Shown: piece by piece, positions 36,140 to 44,612 of the stretch
Position numbering within the stretch: the first letter of the stretch is position 1
How the letters are laid out: every line of letters begins with the position of its first letter
Source: Mucilaginibacter sp. UR6-11
Lineage (GTDB): Bacteria > Bacteroidota > Bacteroidia > Sphingobacteriales > Sphingobacteriaceae
Direction of reading: 5' to 3'
Length of the DNA stretch: 64,000 nt
Assembly: GCF_020880695.1 (NCBI RefSeq)
Contig: NZ_JAJIWO010000010.1
Location: forward strand, 62,001-126,000
Notes under the pieces: model-generated
What the model saw: only the letters and a program-made list of their open reading frames with translations
What the model was told of the DNA's origin: nothing
Databases searched by the model: none
Made by a program: the position numbers and the translations under genes

Positions 36140-36889
36140 TTATATGGAGATGAGTGACTCTAAATTCCAGTTCTTAACTTCTTCGATGCTGATCTTACCC
36201 TCATAAATAGCTTTACCAACTACTACCGATTCTACTTTTAAGCGGTTTAATTGCTCAATATCGGCCATAGAGCTTACACCACCGGAAGCGATCAGTTTGA
36301 TGAAAGGTGAATGGTCGAGGAGCTTTCCATAAAGCTCGACACCGGCACCGCCTAATTTACCATCCTTGCTAATATCGGTACATAAAAAACGAAAGAAGCC
36401 AAGCGATAAACACCTGTCAACATAATCCATCAGCTTAATAGGCGAGCTTTCCATCCAGCCTGAGTATTTAATAACCTCGTCTAAAACGTCTATAGCCACA
36501 ACCACATTGTCCGAGCATTTATCACGGCCACAGATCGCTTTGCTTAATTCATCTAAAAACATGGGATTGGTTAAAGCCTGGGTACCTACAATAACGCGGT
36601 GCACGCCTGCGTCAACCAGTTCTTTAACTTTTTCAATACTGCGGATACCGCCGCCGTATTGTACCTGCATATCGGTTTTTTTAATTACATCAAATAAATA
36701 TTGCTGATTAGAAAAATCGTTTTTTGCGCCGTTAAGGTCTATAATATGGATTAGATTGGTTCCGTTTGACTGGTACTTCTCTATCATTTCTTCTAAAGTA
36801 ACATCGTAGCTGGTTACTTGCTCATAGTCGCCTTCGCGTAAACGGACAACTTTCTTATCTAGAATATCAATAGCGGGGATTATATACAT
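36140..36889 (-). CDS. hisA: Phosphoribosylformimino-AICAR ribotide isomerase HisA
   Basis: TIM-barrel isomerase for the fourth step of histidine synthesis. Conserved elements: YIIPAIDILDKKVVRLREGD with catalytic Asp8, MQVQYGGGIRSIEKVKEL, GVHRVIVGTQA, the second catalytic Asp in FLCTDISKDGKLGGAGVELY and LIASGGVSSMADI. Length is 249 residues. A small Cys-containing insertion (CGRDKCSD) sits before the fifth strand. The gene begins five bases after hisH. Confidence 0.97.
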   Translation of the reverse strand: MYIIPAIDILDKKVVRLREGDYEQVTSYDVTLEEMIEKYQSNGTNLIHIIDLNGAKNDFSNQQYLFDVIKKTDMQVQYGGGIRSIEKVKELVDAGVHRVIVGTQALTNPMFLDELSKAICGRDKCSDNVVVAIDVLDEVIKYSGWMESSPIKLMDYVDRCLSLGFFRFLCTDISKDGKLGGAGVELYGKLLDHSPFIKLIASGGVSSMADIEQLNRLKVESVVVGKAIYEGKISIEEVKNWNLESLISI

Positions 36890-36893
36890 GTCT

Positions 36894-37484
36894 TTAAAAT
36901 TTTGAGAAGTTCGTTAATAATGTCTCACCATAAACGCCTGATTTTTCAGGGTGAAACTGCACCCCATAAAAATTATCACGCCAAATTGATGCCGAAAATT
37001 TTATACTGTAATCTGTAGCAGCCAATGTATAACTATTATCATACTCAATAAAGTATGAATGTACAAAGTAAAAATGTGATCCAAGGGGAATATCTTGAAA
37101 AAGTGGATTTTCCTTTTCAGGATAAACCCGGTTCCAGCCGGTGTGTGGTACTTTATGATCCGGACTGCCGGCAAACTTTAAGGTTTTTATAGGGAAGATA
37201 TCAAGTAGGTCAGAGTCACCCTCTTCAGAATATGAAGTGAGCAATTGCATCCCCACACATATCCCTAAAGTAGGTTTCTGGAGTGCCTTGATAGCCGGCA
37301 CCAAACCAGAGTTTTCCAATTTATCCATGGCTGCGCCTGCATGGCCTACACCGGGGATAATATAACGGTCATACTGCGCTAAATCCGCTTCGGTATTTAC
37401 CATTCCGTAGGCGATGCCCAACCGCTCTAAAGCGGCTGTTAATGAGAATATATTGCCGGCGCCGTATCTTATTATGCCTATCAT
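36894..37484 (-). CDS. hisH: Imidazole glycerol phosphate synthase glutaminase subunit HisH
   Basis: Class I glutamine amidotransferase giving ammonia to HisF. The nucleophile Cys is in PTLGICVGMQLLTSYSEEG, and the His-Glu pair is in YGVQFHPEKSGVYG. The N-terminus IGIIRYGAGNIFSLTAALER is canonical. Length is 196 residues. It lies nine bases after hisB and five before hisA. Confidence 0.97.
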   Translation of the reverse strand: MIGIIRYGAGNIFSLTAALERLGIAYGMVNTEADLAQYDRYIIPGVGHAGAAMDKLENSGLVPAIKALQKPTLGICVGMQLLTSYSEEGDSDLLDIFPIKTLKFAGSPDHKVPHTGWNRVYPEKENPLFQDIPLGSHFYFVHSYFIEYDNSYTLAATDYSIKFSASIWRDNFYGVQFHPEKSGVYGETLLTNFSKF

Positions 37485-37493
37485 GTTTTTACG

Positions 37494-38636
37494 CTATAAT
37501 AACCCTTTTGTTGATGGTAAAACCATATTGTTTATATCACGCTTTACGGCCATTTTTATTGCTTTGGCAAATGCTTTAAATATGGCCTCAATTTTATGGT
37601 GCTCATTTTGGCCCTCGGCCTTGATATTTAAGTTACATTTTGCCGCGTCGGTAAATGATTTAAAAAAGTGATAAAACATCTCGGTCGGTACATCACCTAC
37701 TTTTTCCCTTTTAAAATCAGCTTCCCAAACCAGCCAGGCGCGTCCGCCAAAATCAATAGCGGCCTGTGCCAGGCAATCGTCCATCGGCAAGCAGAAGCCA
37801 TAGCGCTCAATGCCTTTTTTATTGCCTAAAGCAGCAGCAAAAACCTCGCCTAAAGCAATGCCCGTATCTTCAATGGTATGGTGCTCATCAATATGTAAGT
37901 CGCCTTTGGCGATGATTTCCAAATCGATACTGCCATGACGTGCGATCTGATCCAGCATGTGGTCAAAGAAATGCAGGCCGGTAGATACTTTAGCCTCGCC
38001 GGTACCGTCAAGGTTTATTTTTACGTAGATATCGGTTTCCTTAGTGGTGCGCTTGTTTTCAAAGACGCGTTCGCCCAATTTTAAGAACTCGTAGATCTTT
38101 TTCCAGTGGGTTGTTTCTAAAGCCACCACGTCCTTTATATCGGCGTTGTTCTGCGCTTCGCTGCTGCCAAGGTTCGACTGGTTATTTAACCAGATAGCTT
38201 TAGCGCCTAAATTTTTACCCAGCAAAACATCGTTACGGCGGTCGCCGATGGTGAACGAGCTAGCCAGATCGTATTTAGTCGTATCAAAATATTGCGTCAG
38301 CAAAGCTGTACCGGGTTTGCGGGTAGGCGCATTGTCTGCGGGCCAGGTGCGGTCAATATAGACGGCCGAAAACTTTACGCCTTCGTTCTCAAACGTTTTT
38401 AAGATAAAGTTATGTACCGGCCAAAAGGTATCTTCCGGATAGGAAGCGGTACCCAAACCATCCTGGTTGGTGATCATCACCAGTTCATAATCCAGTTCGG
38501 TGGCAATTTTCGACAGGTATTCGATAGCCCCGGGATAAAACTCCAGTTTCTCAAACGAGTCTATCTGCTCATCAACCGGCTCTTTGATCATGGTGCCGTC
38601 GCGGTCAACAAAAAGTAGTTTCTGTAGCTTGCTCAT
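37494..38636 (-). CDS. hisB: Bifunctional histidinol-phosphatase / imidazoleglycerol-phosphate dehydratase HisB
   Basis: Fused enzyme for the sixth and eighth steps of histidine synthesis. The N-terminal HAD phosphatase (about 1-165) has [13 protein letters not shown] with nucleophile Asp, [10 protein letters not shown] and [12 protein letters not shown]. The C-terminal dehydratase (about 185-380) has the manganese-binding [28 protein letters not shown] and [14 protein letters not shown]. Length, 380 residues, fits the fused form. Its start codon overlaps the hisC stop by four bases. Confidence 0.97.
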   Translation of the reverse strand: MSKLQKLLFVDRDGTMIKEPVDEQIDSFEKLEFYPGAIEYLSKIATELDYELVMITNQDGLGTASYPEDTFWPVHNFILKTFENEGVKFSAVYIDRTWPADNAPTRKPGTALLTQYFDTTKYDLASSFTIGDRRNDVLLGKNLGAKAIWLNNQSNLGSSEAQNNADIKDVVALETTHWKKIYEFLKLGERVFENKRTTKETDIYVKINLDGTGEAKVSTGLHFFDHMLDQIARHGSIDLEIIAKGDLHIDEHHTIEDTGIALGEVFAAALGNKKGIERYGFCLPMDDCLAQAAIDFGGRAWLVWEADFKREKVGDVPTEMFYHFFKSFTDAAKCNLNIKAEGQNEHHKIEAIFKAFAKAIKMAVKRDINNMVLPSTKGLL

Positions 38637-39679
38637 TTAAAATTTTTTAAAGTGTCGATCAATGTTTCATTCTCGGCGGGTGTACCTACCGTGATACGCA
38701 GGCTGCCTTCGCAAAGATCAATTTTTGAACGGTCGCGCACAATAATTCCTTTTTGTACCAGGAAGTTATAAATATCTTTCGGGTCGGTTGTTTTAACAAG
38801 GATAAAGTTAGCGTCTGACGGGTAGATATCCAGCACAAAATCCAGCTCTTTTAAAGCCAGTACCAGTTTATCGCGTTGTAATAATGTTTCTTTGATCCAG
38901 CCGTTTACCTGGTCAACGTTAGCCAAAGCTTTTAAAGCCAATTGCTGTGATGATTCGTTAATATTATACGGCGGTTTAACCTTGTTCATCACTTCGATGA
39001 TCTCTTCGCTGGCGAAGGCCATACCTACACGTAAACCGGCTAATCCCCAGGCTTTTGATAAGGTTTGGAGTACAACCAGGTTTGAATATTCAGTCAGCTC
39101 CTGGATAAAAGTTTTTTGGCGGCTGAAGTTGATATAAGCCTCGTCAACCACCACAATGCCGTCAAAGTTATTCAGCAAGGTTTCCACATCATCACGGTTG
39201 ATGGAATTACCGGTAGGGTTATTTGGCGAGCAGATAAAGATCAGTTTGGTGTTTTGATCGATAGCTTCGGCTATGCCTTCCAGGTTTAACTGAAAATCTT
39301 CGGTAAGCGATACTTTTTTTGCTTGTACATCATTAATGTTGGCTGATACCTCGTACATGCCATAGGTTGGGGGCACTAATATCACATTATCAACACCCGG
39401 GTTGCAAAAGCTGCGGAACAGGATGTCTATAGCCTCATCGCTACCGTTACCCAAAAATATATTACGTACCGGTACGCCTTTGATCTCGCTTAAACGTTTT
39501 TTAACGTTGTATTGCAACGGATCAGGATAACGGTTATATGGCTCATCCAACGGCGAACCAAAAGCATTCTCGTTGGCATCTAAATATACACTTGCCTCAC
39601 CCTGGAACTCATCACGCGCGGACGAGTAGGGGGTTAGGTTTTTTATATTTTCTCTTAATATATTGTTTAAATTAAACAT
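38633..39679 (-). CDS. hisC: Histidinol-phosphate aminotransferase HisC
   Basis: Fold-type I PLP aminotransferase, 348 residues, making histidinol phosphate. Key parts: [44 protein letters not shown], and the PLP lysine in [15 protein letters not shown], followed by the phosphate-binding arginine region. It overlaps hisB by four bases, and the gap to hisD upstream carries a 28-base repeat. Confidence 0.97.
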   Translation of the reverse strand: MFNLNNILRENIKNLTPYSSARDEFQGEASVYLDANENAFGSPLDEPYNRYPDPLQYNVKKRLSEIKGVPVRNIFLGNGSDEAIDILFRSFCNPGVDNVILVPPTYGMYEVSANINDVQAKKVSLTEDFQLNLEGIAEAIDQNTKLIFICSPNNPTGNSINRDDVETLLNNFDGIVVVDEAYINFSRQKTFIQELTEYSNLVVLQTLSKAWGLAGLRVGMAFASEEIIEVMNKVKPPYNINESSQQLALKALANVDQVNGWIKETLLQRDKLVLALKELDFVLDIYPSDANFILVKTTDPKDIYNFLVQKGIIVRDRSKIDLCEGSLRITVGTPAENETLIDTLKNFK

Positions 39680-39702
39680 GGTCTTAAATTGTTATTTCCG
39701 TT

Positions 39703-39730
39703 CGTCATTGCGAGGAACGAAGCAATCTCT
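39703..39730. repeat. Single arm of the 28-base repeat, between hisD and hisC
   Basis: Identical over 28 bases to the arm at 6969-6996 (core TCATTGCGAGGAACGAAGCA). The mirror arm is absent here. Confidence 0.85.
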
Positions 39731-39752
39731 ACGTATGCAAATCAGCTTTGCG

Positions 39753-41039
39753 TTATTCTTTCATCCTCACACTTACCGCATTTTTATGCGCGTGCAAGCC
39801 TTCTAAATCTGCCAGTATCTCCACCGATGGCCCGATGTTTTTTATGCCATCTGGCGTGATATGCTGGAACGTAATTTTCTTCACAAACGAATCAACCGAG
39901 ACACCCGAATAAGCTTTTGAATAAGAGCTGGTGGGCAGGGTATGATTGGTGCCCGATGCATAATCGCCCACACTCTCGGGTGTTAAATTACCCAGGAAAA
40001 CTGAGCCTGCGTTGATGATTTTATCAGTAATCTGCTGCCAGTTATCGGTTGCTAAGATCAAATGCTCGGGCGCGTATTCATTACTGAACCGCATGGCTTC
40101 ATCCAAAGTTTTTGTTATGATGATGTATGATTTATCCAGCGCTTGTTTAACAATCTCTGCACGTGGTAATACAGCGGTTTGTTTTTCAACTTCAACCAGG
40201 GTAGCTTCGGCTATTTGTGCCGATGTGGTCACTAAAATAGATTGGCTGTCAATACCGTGCTCGGCCTGCGCTAATAAATCCGCAGCAATAAACTCAGGGT
40301 TAGCTGTTTCATCAGCAATTACCAGTACTTCTGACGGGCCCGCGGGCATATCAATAGCAGTAGTAGTGGTAGACTGGATAATGGTTTTAGCCTTGGTTAC
40401 AAACTGGTTGCCCGGCCCAAAGATCTTGTCAACTTTGCTAATAGTTTCGGTACCATAGGCCATGGCCGCGATAGCCTGCGAACCACCGGCCATGTAGATC
40501 TTATCAATGCCCAGCAACAAAGCCACATACGCAATAAATGCGTTAAGCCTGCCGTTTTTTTGCGGCGGCGAGCATACAATAATTTCATGGCACCCGGCTA
40601 TGCGCGCAGGTATCCCCAGCATTAAAAAGGTGCTTGGTAAAACTGCCGTGCCCCCGGGGATATACAAGCCAACTTTTTCAATCGGCCTTAATTCGCGCCA
40701 GCACGTTACACCGGGCATGGTGGTTACTTTATCCTCGGTTTTAAGCTGGGTTTGATGAAACTTGTAAATATTATTATAGGCAATATCCAGGGCCGCTTTC
40801 TGCTCGGGCAATACAGCCGATGCGATCTCTTCCAGCTCGCCCTTATCAAGATAGAGCTTCGTTAAGGTTACCTTGTCAAACTTAGCCGCATAATCAATCA
40901 GAGCGCTGTCGCCGTTTTGCTGCACGGTGGCCAGTACTTCTTCAACTATTGTACGGATCTCATTAGCCGGATCAACATTGCGCTGAACCAGTTTGGTGAT
41001 ATCGTTTTTACTTAAGTCTGAATAATTATATATCTTCAT
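39753..41039 (-). CDS. hisD: Histidinol dehydrogenase HisD
   Basis: Zinc enzyme that oxidises histidinol to histidine with two NAD, 428 residues. Signature sequences are GLYIPGGTAVLPSTFLM, IDKIYMAGGSQAIAAMAYGT, IFGPGNQFVTKAK, IDMPAGPSEVLVIADE, LLAQAEHGIDSQ, NEYAPEHLIL and GDYASGTNHTLPT. These include the metal and catalytic His/Glu residues. It is second in the operon; the 93-base gap to hisG contains a repeat. Confidence 0.98.
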   Translation of the reverse strand: MKIYNYSDLSKNDITKLVQRNVDPANEIRTIVEEVLATVQQNGDSALIDYAAKFDKVTLTKLYLDKGELEEIASAVLPEQKAALDIAYNNIYKFHQTQLKTEDKVTTMPGVTCWRELRPIEKVGLYIPGGTAVLPSTFLMLGIPARIAGCHEIIVCSPPQKNGRLNAFIAYVALLLGIDKIYMAGGSQAIAAMAYGTETISKVDKIFGPGNQFVTKAKTIIQSTTTTAIDMPAGPSEVLVIADETANPEFIAADLLAQAEHGIDSQSILVTTSAQIAEATLVEVEKQTAVLPRAEIVKQALDKSYIIITKTLDEAMRFSNEYAPEHLILATDNWQQITDKIINAGSVFLGNLTPESVGDYASGTNHTLPTSSYSKAYSGVSVDSFVKKITFQHITPDGIKNIGPSVEILADLEGLHAHKNAVSVRMKE

Positions 41040-41132
41040 AATCCCTCTAAATCTTCCCCGGTAGGGAAGACCCTTAGTTTGGTGTTACCAGCTCTTCTCA
41101 AATCCTCCCTACCGGGGAGGGTCGGGTGGGGC
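41040..41132. repeat. CCCCGGTAGGGA inverted repeat between hisG and hisD
   Basis: CTTCCCCGGTAGGGAAG (41053-41069) and CCTCCCTACCGGGGAGG (41104-41120) are inverted copies sharing a 12-base core, followed by GTCGGGTGGGGC. Each arm is itself partly palindromic. It resembles a dispersed Sphingobacteriaceae intergenic repeat; I cannot check copy number. Confidence 0.75.
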
Positions 41133-41984
41133 TTATAATATTATCTTCTCAATAGGCATTACTACAATGCCTTGCGCGCCTGCTTGTTTCAGCTGGCTTA
41201 TGCGGTCCCAAAAATCACGCTCCGGGATCACCGTATGTACCGCTACCCAACCTTCTTCGGCCAATGGTAATACCGACGGGCTTTTAACCCCCGGCAACAG
41301 GTCCAGCACGCCTTTTAAGTTGTCCTTTTGAACATTTAGTACAACGTACTTGGTTTCTTTGGCACGTAATACCGATTGTATACGTTGCATCAACTCCTGT
41401 ACCAAATCATTGCTTTCGCTGCCTTTTGAACCAATTAAAACCGCCTCTGACGACATGACATCAGCAAATGGTTTTAAGCCGTTACTTTTTAATGTGCCAC
41501 CGGTTGATACTAAATCGCAAATGGCATCGCTTAATCCTAAACCCGGAGAAATCTCAACAGAACCTGAAATGGTGCGGATATCGGCGTGTATGTTTTGTTT
41601 TTGCAAAAACTTACCCAGTATAACAGGGTAGGTAGTTGCTATTGATTTACCTTCAATATCGCTAAGTTTGGTAATATCGCTATTGTTGGTTATAGCTATT
41701 TTTAATGAGCATTTACCAAAACCTAAACGCTGCAGGTAAGTTACACTTACTTCGGTTTCTTCAATTACGTTTTCGCCTACTATGCCCAGATCGGCAATGC
41801 CATCCTGTACATATTCGGGGATATCGTCATCGCGCAGAAAAAGAATTTCAAGCGGAAAATTAGAAACCGGGGAAATAAGCGAGCTTTTGTAATTTTCAAA
41901 ATTTAAGCCGCAATTTTTTAATAATTCAACGGATTTTTCGTTGAGCCGACCCGATTTTTGGATCGCTATTTTAAGTGTTTTCAC
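41133..41984 (-). CDS. hisG: ATP phosphoribosyltransferase HisG (long form)
   Basis: First and feedback-controlled enzyme of histidine synthesis, 283 residues. The catalytic part has LKIAIQKSGRLNEKSVELL, DLGIVGENVIEE and ISPGLGLSDAICDLVSTGGT with the PRPP-binding loop. The C-terminal 75 residues form the ACT-like histidine-binding domain of the long, hexameric type (YVVLNVQKDNLKGVLDLLPG). It is the first structural gene; 67 bases upstream ends a His-rich leader peptide. Confidence 0.97.
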   Translation of the reverse strand: MKTLKIAIQKSGRLNEKSVELLKNCGLNFENYKSSLISPVSNFPLEILFLRDDDIPEYVQDGIADLGIVGENVIEETEVSVTYLQRLGFGKCSLKIAITNNSDITKLSDIEGKSIATTYPVILGKFLQKQNIHADIRTISGSVEISPGLGLSDAICDLVSTGGTLKSNGLKPFADVMSSEAVLIGSKGSESNDLVQELMQRIQSVLRAKETKYVVLNVQKDNLKGVLDLLPGVKSPSVLPLAEEGWVAVHTVIPERDFWDRISQLKQAGAQGIVVMPIEKIIL

Positions 41985-42051
41985 TGATTGAAATTAAGAG
42001 ACTATAATAAAAATTATAAACGGGGGTTGTTATTTCGCGTAGAAACATACA

Positions 42052-42114
42052 TTATCTAATCACCACAGCGTGGTGATGGTGCAGATGAAGATGATGTAGT
42101 TGTGTTAGTCCCAT
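42052..42114 (-). CDS. Histidine operon leader peptide
   Basis: A 20-codon frame MGLTQLHHLHLHHHHAVVIR with seven histidine codons (two CAT, then CAT, then CAC-CAT-CAC-CAC). It starts 25-30 bases after the predicted transcription start and ends 67 bases before hisG, which begins at 41984. The last His codons form a perfect six-base stem with the following codons (CACCAC, GCT, GTGGTG; plus-strand 42061-42075). This is the design of ribosome-mediated his attenuators, known best in Enterobacteria. No obvious GC-rich terminator follows, so the exact mechanism is open. Confidence 0.88.
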   Translation of the reverse strand: MGLTQLHHLHLHHHHAVVIR

Positions 42115-42145
42115 TTTTATATAGTAAAACTATAGATAAGCGCCG

Positions 42146-42174
42146 CAAATATAGGCAGTTGTTTTTAAAATCAA
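42146..42174 (-). promoter_or_regulatory. his operon promoter
   Basis: Minus-strand TTG (42172-42174), 18-base spacer, then TATATTTG (42146-42153), matching the Bacteroidota -33 TTG / -7 TAnnTTTG consensus. It lies about 32 bases upstream of the leader peptide ATG. Confidence 0.75.
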
Positions 42175-42198
42175 AATAAATAGTAATCAGCAGGCTAT

Positions 42199-43710
42199 TT
42201 ATTTGGCCTTTTCGCCGGTATATTCATAGATCGCCCCATCCTTTAAATCATATAACTTTTTTAGTTGATGTACTTTTTCAATGTCATGGATATTGATCAG
42301 TTCGCTATTATCTAAAGTTTTAAACCAAATGTAGTAGTATTGCTTTTTTTCATAAAACCTGTCTACATCAGTTTTATAATAACGATGCGGTACCAGGGTT
42401 GACGACATCCCGGTAAAAAAATAAACGGCCTCATCTGCATTTGTTACAACAGGTATGCCCGGTTTAAAAATATCCTTGTGCGCCCGCAAAAAAGCTATAA
42501 AGGGAGAGGTGTTCCAGCTATCGTCCGAGTAGCCCGGTACACCATAATCCATTTCGTCATCATAGCGTTTCAGGTCTATTTGCAAAGTAAAGTATTCAAA
42601 GGCCAGCATCATGATGATAGCCACGCCGGACAATACATATTTTGCTTTCGATTTCACCAAACCAATAACATCAGGCACCCAGCTGGTACACGATATTAAT
42701 AAGGGTATAAACATGGGCGATAACAACCGGCTGTTTATGCGCTCAAAACGCGAGAAAGTTGCCAGTAAAATAATGAACAGGCCATAAACTATGGTAAAGG
42801 CTATCACTATATTTTCGTAGCTGTTTATTTTTCCTTTAAGGGTTTTAAACAATAAAATGCCGATGAGCGATAGTAACACAACTGCCGCTATCGGGATAGC
42901 ATAATGATCTGCAAAACTACCCAGCGCACCCCAGTCGTTTATAACCGTGCCGGCATAGTACAGGTTTTGACTGAATGGGGTAACAGAGGGTAGCCGTTTC
43001 CCCGTGCTTAAACCCGTATTAAGGCTGTTAAGGAATAAGTTCCCGGCAAGCAATGATATCGATCCGAGGCCCAATATTAACAGGTGTTTTATTTTTCTGC
43101 GGATAGTAAGCTGATCATCCAGCAATAACATTAACCCGCCTGCGCCGGCTAATGTAATACCTGCATAGCGGGTAATACAGGCAACGGCTGCGATAACAAC
43201 CACTATTAACAAAGAGAAGGTGCTATGCAGGCGCATATAATGGTGATAAGCCAATATAAATAACATTACCTCCAGAATAAACAGGGTCTCAGACCATAAA
43301 AAGCTGTAGATCTCCAGCAGGGCAGGGCTTAATATAATGGCGGCCAGGATCAGCAGTTTATAAATATTTGAATGCGCAATAAACCTTGACAGCATCCAAC
43401 CGGTTACAAATATGACCGAAGCAAACAGGCATGAGTTAATAACGGATCCTGCTATAAACGGATTAACCCGGGTAATAAACTGTATCACCCCTAAAAAGAA
43501 AGGGTAAAAAATCGGGAAAAAGGTTAGCGGTGTTCCATTAAATGTCAGGAGCGACCAATGCGCCTGTATGCTGTTAGCTGTACTGGCATACATAATAGAA
43601 TCAGGCGAGATACCAACACCGCTATAGCTGGTAAACAGATGGATAGCATAGAAACCTATTATGGCGGCTATGACCGTATCTATATGTTTCAAAAAACGTG
43701 TTGATTGCAT
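42199..43710 (-). CDS. Polytopic membrane protein, glycosyltransferase-39-like
   Basis: A 503-residue integral membrane protein with about eleven predicted helices and a soluble C-terminal tail of about 110 residues. The first loop has an acidic motif, GISPDSIMY, after helix one, similar to the catalytic Asp loop of GT-C enzymes (ArnT/PMT/GT39), which use polyprenyl-phosphate sugars. No lipid-A or glycan cluster is adjacent. It shares direction and closeness (19 bases) with the GmhB-like phosphatase gene, suggesting a sugar-related job. The family call is tentative. Confidence 0.7.
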   Translation of the reverse strand: MQSTRFLKHIDTVIAAIIGFYAIHLFTSYSGVGISPDSIMYASTANSIQAHWSLLTFNGTPLTFFPIFYPFFLGVIQFITRVNPFIAGSVINSCLFASVIFVTGWMLSRFIAHSNIYKLLILAAIILSPALLEIYSFLWSETLFILEVMLFILAYHHYMRLHSTFSLLIVVVIAAVACITRYAGITLAGAGGLMLLLDDQLTIRRKIKHLLILGLGSISLLAGNLFLNSLNTGLSTGKRLPSVTPFSQNLYYAGTVINDWGALGSFADHYAIPIAAVVLLSLIGILLFKTLKGKINSYENIVIAFTIVYGLFIILLATFSRFERINSRLLSPMFIPLLISCTSWVPDVIGLVKSKAKYVLSGVAIIMMLAFEYFTLQIDLKRYDDEMDYGVPGYSDDSWNTSPFIAFLRAHKDIFKPGIPVVTNADEAVYFFTGMSSTLVPHRYYKTDVDRFYEKKQYYYIWFKTLDNSELINIHDIEKVHQLKKLYDLKDGAIYEYTGEKAK

Positions 43711-43729
43711 ATTGCTGGTCCGTTTACAT

Positions 43730-44221
43730 TTAAACTATCAAATCCAACACCGTACTTATGGGCTGGTCGCTGTCAATTAATATACCCGTTACGCCGGCGG
43801 CAGTGCCCGCTTCAACGTCGCGTTCGCGGTCGCCGATAAAATAGGATCTGGCGGGGTCAAGATTATATTTAGTTATACCTTGTAATAACAGCCCCGGCTT
43901 TGGTTTGCGGCAATCGCAGTCGCCGGTAAAGTTTGGATGATGCGGGCAGTAAAAAAAGTCTGTCAGTTCAACACCGTGGCTCTGATAAGTTTCTTTTAAC
44001 AGCTTGTGCATTTTAGCCAGCTCCTCTTCGGTATACCAGCCCTTGGCCAGTCCGCCCTGGTTGGTAGCCACCAAAAGCAGGTAGCCTTTATCCTGTAAAA
44101 TTTTTAAGGCATCAAAATTATCAAGGATATGAAAATCCTCAACCCTTCGCACATAATCGCCCATTTCACGGTTCAAAACCCCGTCGCGATCTAAAAAAAC
44201 AGCTTTATTTTTTGCAGACAT
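43730..44221 (-). CDS. gmhB: GmhB-like HAD-IIIA phosphatase
   Basis: A 163-residue HAD phosphatase matching D-glycero-D-manno-heptose 1,7-bisphosphate 7-phosphatase. Motif I is AVFLDRDGVLNRE, motif II LLVATNQGGLAKG, the zinc loop CPHHPNFTGDCDCRKP with its Cys/His ligands, and motif IV YFIGDRERDVEAG. GmhB makes ADP-heptose precursors for lipopolysaccharide or glycans. Related proteins act as histidinol phosphatases, but the his operon next door already has this function in hisB. It is probably cotranscribed with the downstream membrane protein gene. Confidence 0.88.
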   Translation of the reverse strand: MSAKNKAVFLDRDGVLNREMGDYVRRVEDFHILDNFDALKILQDKGYLLLVATNQGGLAKGWYTEEELAKMHKLLKETYQSHGVELTDFFYCPHHPNFTGDCDCRKPKPGLLLQGITKYNLDPARSYFIGDRERDVEAGTAAGVTGILIDSDQPISTVLDLIV

Positions 44222-44612
44222 TAATTATTAAATTTCGGCTAAAATACGAAATCAAATTTTAACGTTTTTTAGGAGGCGGGGCGCCGCCTGTCACATCTCA
44301 TTTTTTAGCGGGAAAAATTAAATACGGTGATTCCTGATCTCGTCCTAATTACATTTTGCCCTTAAATTTAAAAGAAAATGCAATTTCGTCTATCAAACCA
44401 ATAGGATTACATATTGCGGATATATATGATATAGGTCATCGATTTTGCGATAATTTAATTGATTTTGGCTTAATTTTATTAAATTCAAAATTAATATACA
44501 AATTATCTGCCAATAATTAAGATAATACCAAAAATTTATAATTATATCGCAAAAATGCTTTGGTTTCTGTATTTTCGTGGTTACGAACACTTATAAACCC
44601 GTTTGTACAGCG
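44222..44612. other. Intergenic region between gmhB-like gene and gltB
   Basis: About 390 bases, divergent, very AT-rich in its right half. It contains a GC-rich hairpin (AGGCGG, GGCG loop, CCGCCT at 44274-44289). A near-consensus -7 element TATTTTCG (one mismatch) is about 40 bases before the gltB ATG. Both divergent promoters must lie here. I see no gene or tRNA. Confidence 0.5.

Noticed and set aside
42061-42075. CACCACAGCGTGGTG dyad as a repressor operator
   Set aside because: It coincides with His codons of the leader peptide and is better explained as part of the attenuator RNA.
43730-44221. Histidinol phosphatase of the his operon
   Set aside because: hisB already carries this domain, and the zinc loop and motifs fit GmhB better; separate transcription unit.
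44274-44289. GC-rich hairpin as a terminator between gmhB-like gene and gltB
   Set aside because: The gap is divergent, so no gene ends there, and the T run is on the wrong side for a terminator in either useful direction.
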